A stretch of 64,000 nt of DNA from Bacteroidota bacterium (GTDB taxonomy: Bacteria; Bacteroidota; Bacteroidia; Palsa-948), in the NCBI GenBank assembly GCA_016195025.1, contig JACQAL010000022.1:1-64000 (forward strand), written 5' to 3'. Below are positions 59,802-64,000 of this stretch, one piece after another. Within the stretch, counting starts at the first letter, position 1. Every line of letters starts with the position of its first letter. The notes under the pieces are model-generated. The model saw nothing but the letters and a program-made list of their open reading frames with translations. It did no database searches and was not told the origin of the DNA. The translations under genes and the position numbers were made by a program.

Positions 59802-60469
59802 AAAATTTAGTAAGGTTTCTCAGCAGTTTTCTTTTTGCTCATTCCATTGAACAACGAAAAAGCAAAGTGAGCGGGAATCTCGAAGTGCTTTACGCGAATG
59901 GAAAATATGTTTTGGATTCTGCGCACGTAAATTATTCTTTCGGAGGATTGCATAAAGTTTTCCAAAAAGTGTTTGCTCAATTTGAAATTAACAAAAGAGA
60001 AATAAAAAAAGTTTTAATTCTTGGTTTCGGAACCGGAAGTGTAGCAAGCATTCTGCAGGAAGAATACAAAAAAGAAATTAAAATCACCGGAGTGGAAAAT
60101 GATGAAGTGGTGATTGAACTCGCAGAAAAATATTTTTCTCTTAATAAGTACAAAAATTTAACCCTTCACCGTGAGGATGCATATGAGTTTGTTTTTCGGT
60201 GCAATCAAAGATTTGATTTGATAGTGATAGATATATTTATTGATTTAAATGTTCCTGAAAAATTTACAGAAGAAAAATTTATTTCTCAAACCGGAAATCT
60301 TCTCTCGGAAAAAGGAATTTTATTTTTCAATCTTGTCATTCACAATGAAAAAATACGGGATAAAGGTGCAAAACTTTTTAAGGATTTAAATTCTCTGGCA
60401 GGAAAAACCGAATGGTGCAGGATTTTTGCACAGCAAACTGAAAACTGGGTTTTCGTTTCACAGAAATAA
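59798..60469 (+). CDS. Spermidine synthase-like methyltransferase-fold protein
   Basis: 223 residues, GTG start at 59798 overlapping the previous stop by four bases. The Rossmann core has VLILGFGTGSVASIL (SAM-binding loop), ITGVENDEVVIELA and FDLIVIDIFIDLNVPEKF. The order matches spermidine synthase homologues, but the protein lacks the large N-terminal beta domain and the conserved GGGDGG loop is degenerate. It may transfer another group. It is the last gene of the plus-strand run. Confidence 0.8.
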   Translation: MKNLVRFLSSFLFAHSIEQRKSKVSGNLEVLYANGKYVLDSAHVNYSFGGLHKVFQKVFAQFEINKREIKKVLILGFGTGSVASILQEEYKKEIKITGVENDEVVIELAEKYFSLNKYKNLTLHREDAYEFVFRCNQRFDLIVIDIFIDLNVPEKFTEEKFISQTGNLLSEKGILFFNLVIHNEKIRDKGAKLFKDLNSLAGKTEWCRIFAQQTENWVFVSQK

Positions 60470-60497
60470 AACAGCCCGACTCAAAATCGAATCAGGC
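60463..60497 (-). terminator. Intrinsic terminator after the 196-residue lipoprotein gene
   Basis: Read on the minus strand: GCCTGATTC - GATTTT - GAGTCGGGC forms a 9-bp stem with two G-U pairs, then TGTTTTATTTC. It is 25 bases after the stop of the lipoprotein gene. On the plus strand the same bases mispair, so it acts on the minus strand. Confidence 0.6.
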
Positions 60498-60522
60498 ATT
60501 TCTTATATTTATTGAAATGGTG

Positions 60523-61113
60523 TTATCCTTTTTTAGATTTTCCTTTGTCTTGATTTTTTGACATGGATTCCATAATGCTGTTACAGGCATCGATGCAACT
60601 TAACATGTGTTTCTGGCAATCGGATTTATAAGTTATGATGGCATTGCTCCATTCGCTGAGTTTGCTCTCCATCGTTGATTTTTTTTCATACCATTCGCCT
60701 AACGATTTTTGCGTTTCACTTTTGTCAATTCCGCCTTTCATAACTTTATCTTTCCAAGCGGCAAATTGCGTTTGCAGATTTTCAATTTCACTTTTCATTG
60801 TTTCCCAGTCCTTCCACATGCCTGCGTATTTTTCTTTGTCCGATTTGCATGCGGTATAAGCGGAAGAGCAGATCGTTTTGCATTTTTCATCCGACATTGC
60901 GCTTACTTCATTTTCCATTTTTCCGCAATGCTCTTCATCTTCCTTCATGCTTGTTTTCAAATCTGCCGACCATTCAGTAGCCTGTTTCGTGAATTCACTC
61001 CATGACGTTTCAAAATTGGCGATGTTCTTTTGGATTTCCTCACCGGGACCATTGCTGCAGGCCGTGAAACAAAACAGCCCGACTGTTCCCACCAGAATTA
61101 AGTTTGCTTTCAT
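60523..61113 (-). CDS. Helical lipoprotein of unknown function
   Basis: 196 residues. A lipoprotein signal with the lipobox FTAC (Cys19, MKANLILVGTVGLFCFTAC). The mature part is almost all helical in character, with heptad-like spacing and Trp at regular positions (WSEF, WSADLK, WKDW, AAWKDK, WYEKK, WSNAI), and six further Cys in CGK, CKTICSS, TACKSD, DCQK, SCIDAC. It may be a periplasmic coiled-coil or helical bundle with disulfides. No known family is recognised. Confidence 0.75.
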   Translation of the reverse strand: MKANLILVGTVGLFCFTACSNGPGEEIQKNIANFETSWSEFTKQATEWSADLKTSMKEDEEHCGKMENEVSAMSDEKCKTICSSAYTACKSDKEKYAGMWKDWETMKSEIENLQTQFAAWKDKVMKGGIDKSETQKSLGEWYEKKSTMESKLSEWSNAIITYKSDCQKHMLSCIDACNSIMESMSKNQDKGKSKKG

Positions 61114-61194
61114 ACACTGGAATTTAAATTTAATTAATGTTGATTTTTTAATCCCATAAATATAGAAAAGAATGAAAGCGGAAAAATTATTTTT

Positions 61195-62436
61195 TCACTC
61201 GAAGGAAAAAATTGTTTTGCACAAAATATCGGTGCATTCTTTCAGCTGCGCTTCGGTGATAATGAGCGGAGGCGCAAGGCGGATAATATTTCCATGCGTT
61301 GGTTTTGCGAGCAATCCGTTTTCCATCAATGCAATGCAAAGCTCCCACGCGGTTTTGTTTTTTCTCTCCCTGATTTCGATAGCGCAGAATAAACCTTTGC
61401 CGCGTATTGTTAATATCATGTCATCTCTTTCATTTTGAATTTTTTTCAATTCATCTAAAAGAATTTTTCCCAAGTGAAAAGAATTTTCATAGAGGTTTTC
61501 TTCTTCCAGAACTTTTATGGAAGTAATTGCTACTCTGCACGCAAGAGAATTTCCTCCGTAAGTGGAACCATGCTCGCCCGGTTTTATGCAAAGCATAATT
61601 TCATCATCAGCAAGAACTGCGGAAACCGGAATTGTTCCACCCGATAATGCTTTTCCCAGAATTAAAATATCGGGATGAACATTTTCATGGTCGCAGCATA
61701 AACGTTTTCCGGTTCTGCCAAGGCCTGTTTGAATTTCATCGGCAATGAAAAGTACATTTGCTTTTTTACAGAGGTCAAAACATTTTGCGAGATAACCATC
61801 ATCAGGAATAAAAACTCCAAGCTCACCCTGTACGGGTTCAACTAAAAATCCTGCAACGTTTTTATCTTTCAGAGCATTTGCAAGCGCTTCAACATCATTA
61901 TAAGGTATAACAACAATTCCCGGAGTGAACGGACCAAAATTATTTTTCGCATCCGGGTCGGTGGAAGCGGAAATAATAGAAATAGTTCTTCCGTGAAAAT
62001 TTCCTTCGCAAACAATTATTTTTGCTTCGTTCGCAGCGATTCCCTTTTTTTCATATGCCCATTTGCGGCAAAGTTTCATTGCGGTTTCAACTCCTTCCGC
62101 GCCTGTATTGGCAGGAAGAACTTTATCGTAACCGAAATACTGCGTGATAAATTTTTCGTATTCGCCCAGCGAAGAATTATAAAAAGCGCGAGAAGTAAGC
62201 GTTAGTTTTTTTGCCTGTTCGGTTAACGCGGAAATAATTTTCGGATGACAGTGACCTTGATTAACGGCAGAGTAAGCAGAAAGAAAATCAAAATATTTCT
62301 TTCCGTCAATATCCCAAACAAAAACTCCTTCTCCTCTGTCAAGCACAACCGGAAGCGGATGATAGTTGTGAGCGCCATAGCGATTCTCTAACTCCATTAA
62401 TTTTTCTGCGCGGAATTTTTCAGTCATTGTTTCCAT
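61195..62436 (-). CDS. rocD: Ornithine aminotransferase
   Basis: 413 residues from the ATG at 62436 ([25 protein letters not shown], the family start); a longer in-frame extension to 62532 would overlap the divergent rlmD start and is rejected. Class III PLP-dependent transaminase, converting ornithine and 2-oxoglutarate to glutamate semialdehyde. Motifs: [51 protein letters not shown] and the PLP Lys in [17 protein letters not shown]. The length is normal. Confidence 0.95.
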   Translation of the reverse strand: METMTEKFRAEKLMELENRYGAHNYHPLPVVLDRGEGVFVWDIDGKKYFDFLSAYSAVNQGHCHPKIISALTEQAKKLTLTSRAFYNSSLGEYEKFITQYFGYDKVLPANTGAEGVETAMKLCRKWAYEKKGIAANEAKIIVCEGNFHGRTISIISASTDPDAKNNFGPFTPGIVVIPYNDVEALANALKDKNVAGFLVEPVQGELGVFIPDDGYLAKCFDLCKKANVLFIADEIQTGLGRTGKRLCCDHENVHPDILILGKALSGGTIPVSAVLADDEIMLCIKPGEHGSTYGGNSLACRVAITSIKVLEEENLYENSFHLGKILLDELKKIQNERDDMILTIRGKGLFCAIEIRERKNKTAWELCIALMENGLLAKPTHGNIIRLAPPLIITEAQLKECTDILCKTIFSFE

Positions 62437-62451
62437 TTTCCAAAATCGGAT

Positions 62452-62495
62452 TGTCCACTGAAAGGCGGACTCCGTAATTTTTCGGAGCGAATATA
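62452..62495. repeat. Double-hairpin REP-like element, copy 2
   Basis: GTCC (62453-62456) pairs with GGAC, then CTCCG (62470-62474) with CGGAG (62483-62487). The order TGTCC, GGACTCCGTAA, TTCGGAGCG is shared with copy 1 at 585-630. It lies in the divergent gap between rocD and rlmD. Confidence 0.6.
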
Positions 62496-62510
62496 CAAAA
62501 CTTATACTGC

Positions 62511-62518
62511 TAACTTTG
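62511..62518 (+). promoter_or_regulatory. Promoter -7 box TAACTTTG for rlmD
   Basis: An exact TAnnTTTG match only four bases before the GTG at 62523, so the transcript would start at or near the start codon (leaderless). Confidence 0.55.
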
Positions 62519-62522
62519 CTGT

Positions 62523-63935
62523 GTGAAATCAAAACAAATTTTTCAGAGCGTAGAAATTTTTGACATCAGCACCGAAGGAAAAGGAATCGGTCGCGTAAAT
62601 AATATTGTCTGCTTTATTGATTTTGCTGTGCCGGGAGATGTGGTGGATATTGAAATCACTAAGAAGAAAAGTAATTACCGCGAAGGAAAAATAATTCAGT
62701 ATCAAAAATATTCTGAGAAAAGAGTTGAACCTACTTGCAAACATTTTGGAACTTGCGGAGGATGCAAATGGCAAAATCTGAATTATGAAACGCAATTATT
62801 TTTCAAGCAGAAATATGTGGAAGATGCAATGAATCGTCTTGCAAAAATTAAAACTTCTATCCTTCCAATCATTCCTTCAAAAAATATTTATAACTACCGC
62901 AATAAACTTGAATTTACTTTTTCCAATAAAAAATGGCTGACGAAAGATGAATTGAATTTAAAATTGTCTTCCGACTCAACTTCAGATTTGCTTTCTCATT
63001 CAGCGCTCGGGTTTCATATTCCAAAATTATTTGACAAAGTTTTGGATATTGAAAAATGTCATTTGCAGGAAGAACCATCGAATGCGATTCGACTTGAAGT
63101 AAAAAAGTATGCGCTCGAAAATAAATTAGAATTCTTTGATATTCGAAAACAAACCGGTTTTCTCCGCAACCTTATAATAAGAAACACTTCTATAAGCGAA
63201 TGGATGGTGATTGTTGTATTTTTTTATGAAGATAAAATCGCGAGAGAAAAATTATTGAAACATATTCAGAAAAAATTTCCAGAGATAATTTCTTTGCAAT
63301 ATGTAATTAATTCCAAAAAGAATGATTCCATTTTTGATTTGGAAGTAAAAACTTTTTCGGGGAAAGATTTCATTGAGGAAGAAATGGAAGGATTAAAATT
63401 TCGAATCAGCCCTAAATCTTTTTTTCAAACAAACTCTTCGCAGGCATACGAACTTTATAAGGTGACGAGAGAATTTGCAGAACTAAAAGGAAATGAAATA
63501 GTTTATGATTTATATACGGGAACAGGAACGATTGCAAACTTTGTTGCGCGCAATGCAAAAAAAATAATCGGTATTGAATATATTTCGGAAGCGATTGATG
63601 ACGCGAAAATAAATTCTCAAATCAACAATATTTCTAACACAGAGTTTTTTTCAAGAGATATAAAAGATATTTTGAATGATGATTTTATTTCTGTTCACCG
63701 AAAACCCGATGTAATCATTACTGACCCTCCGCGTGCCGGAATGCACGAAGATGTAACAAAATTTTTTTTAGAAATAAATCCTGAAAAAATAGTTTATGTA
63801 AGTTGCAATCCTGCAACTCAGGCAAGAGATATTTCCATTCTTGCGGAAAAATATTCTGTTGCAAAAGTTCAACCTGTGGATATGTTTCCCCATACCGCGC
63901 ACGTTGAAAGTGTAGCTCAGCTTAGAACAAAATAA
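62523..63935 (+). CDS. rlmD: 23S rRNA (uracil-C5)-methyltransferase, RlmD type
   Basis: 470 residues with a GTG start. An N-terminal TRAM domain (about 1-60, [18 protein letters not shown]), an iron-sulfur cluster motif [21 protein letters not shown], a SAM-binding core ([19 protein letters not shown]) and the catalytic [11 protein letters not shown] and [13 protein letters not shown] with the nucleophilic Cys near the C-terminus. It matches the RlmD/RumA-like family; the exact target base (U1939 or U747) cannot be read from sequence. The remaining 65 bases of the window hold no feature. Confidence 0.93.
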   Translation: MKSKQIFQSVEIFDISTEGKGIGRVNNIVCFIDFAVPGDVVDIEITKKKSNYREGKIIQYQKYSEKRVEPTCKHFGTCGGCKWQNLNYETQLFFKQKYVEDAMNRLAKIKTSILPIIPSKNIYNYRNKLEFTFSNKKWLTKDELNLKLSSDSTSDLLSHSALGFHIPKLFDKVLDIEKCHLQEEPSNAIRLEVKKYALENKLEFFDIRKQTGFLRNLIIRNTSISEWMVIVVFFYEDKIAREKLLKHIQKKFPEIISLQYVINSKKNDSIFDLEVKTFSGKDFIEEEMEGLKFRISPKSFFQTNSSQAYELYKVTREFAELKGNEIVYDLYTGTGTIANFVARNAKKIIGIEYISEAIDDAKINSQINNISNTEFFSRDIKDILNDDFISVHRKPDVIITDPPRAGMHEDVTKFFLEINPEKIVYVSCNPATQARDISILAEKYSVAKVQPVDMFPHTAHVESVAQLRTK

Positions 63936-64000
63936 TTCCGACATTATTTTTTCGTTGAGAAAAGTTTTACAAAGCAAATTTATTATCAATTTTAAAATTA

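Noticed and set aside
62437-62532. N-terminal extension of rocD
   Set aside because: It crosses the double-hairpin repeat and the divergent rlmD promoter, and the family N-terminus begins at the ATG at 62436.

Overview
The window looks like chromosomal DNA of an uncultured member of the phylum Bacteroidota (class Bacteroidia in the broad sense). The evidence is a PorP/SprF outer-membrane protein, proteins with type IX secretion system (T9SS) C-terminal domains of both type A and type B, TAnnTTTG-like -7 promoter boxes without purine-rich Shine-Dalgarno sequences, a futalosine-pathway menaquinone enzyme (MqnE), and the Bacteroidota order ftsX - DUF3098 - uppP - truB - queA. No rRNA, tRNA, CRISPR array, transposase, integrase or phage gene was recognised.

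Layout. Bases 1-680 are decayed DNA: a long hairpin, a degenerate 21-bp tandem array, a receiver domain cut at its 5' end, and a short ORF containing a double-hairpin repeat. Bases 680-16206 (minus strand) are a two-gene unit: a 4826-residue secreted adhesin-like protein with 31 Ig-like repeats, 16 repeats of a second type, six PKD domains and a type B sorting domain, followed by its PorP/SprF partner. Bases 16207-16660 hold a second 21-bp-period array that runs into the end of selD. Bases 16658-18896 are selD and mnmH (tRNA 2-selenouridine). Bases 18950-24934 hold membrane proteins, a T9SS cargo, phosphatidylserine decarboxylase and a Cys/Lys-rich small exported protein. Bases 24446-28923 (minus) are a compact run of wecB, a polysaccharide deacetylase, a FemAB-like protein, upp and a membrane protein. 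Bases 29024-34131 (minus) carry radC, rpsT, trxA and dnaE. Bases 34328-38288 (plus) carry an orphan sorting-domain protein, an M43 metalloprotease, mqnE and a DUF58 protein. Bases 38289-42141 (minus) are mtaB - lgt - nfeD. Bases 42275-49473 hold a substrate-binding lipoprotein, an endonuclease/phosphatase-family protein, a rhomboid protease, a large unknown exported protein and an M16 protease. Bases 49483-53790 (minus) are ftsX - DUF3098 - uppP - truB - queA. Bases 53911-64000 hold leuS, a DUF3108 protein, a tryptophan 2,3-dioxygenase, a YihY/BrkB protein, a spermidine-synthase-like protein, a lipoprotein, rocD and rlmD.

The genes are mostly housekeeping and cell-surface genes. The unusual content is in the repeats: two 21-bp arrays, a dispersed TTCGTA-type repeat of about 40 bp at four or more loci, palindromic repeats that have entered coding sequences in frame (selD, psd, the FemAB-like gene), inverted low-complexity repeats in many gene gaps, and an AT-rich insertion in leuS. 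I see no clearly new enzyme system. The best candidates for undescribed biology are these repeat families, the giant adhesin, and the unknown 696-residue protein at 46102-48192. Family assignments come from recognised motifs only; no database search was possible.
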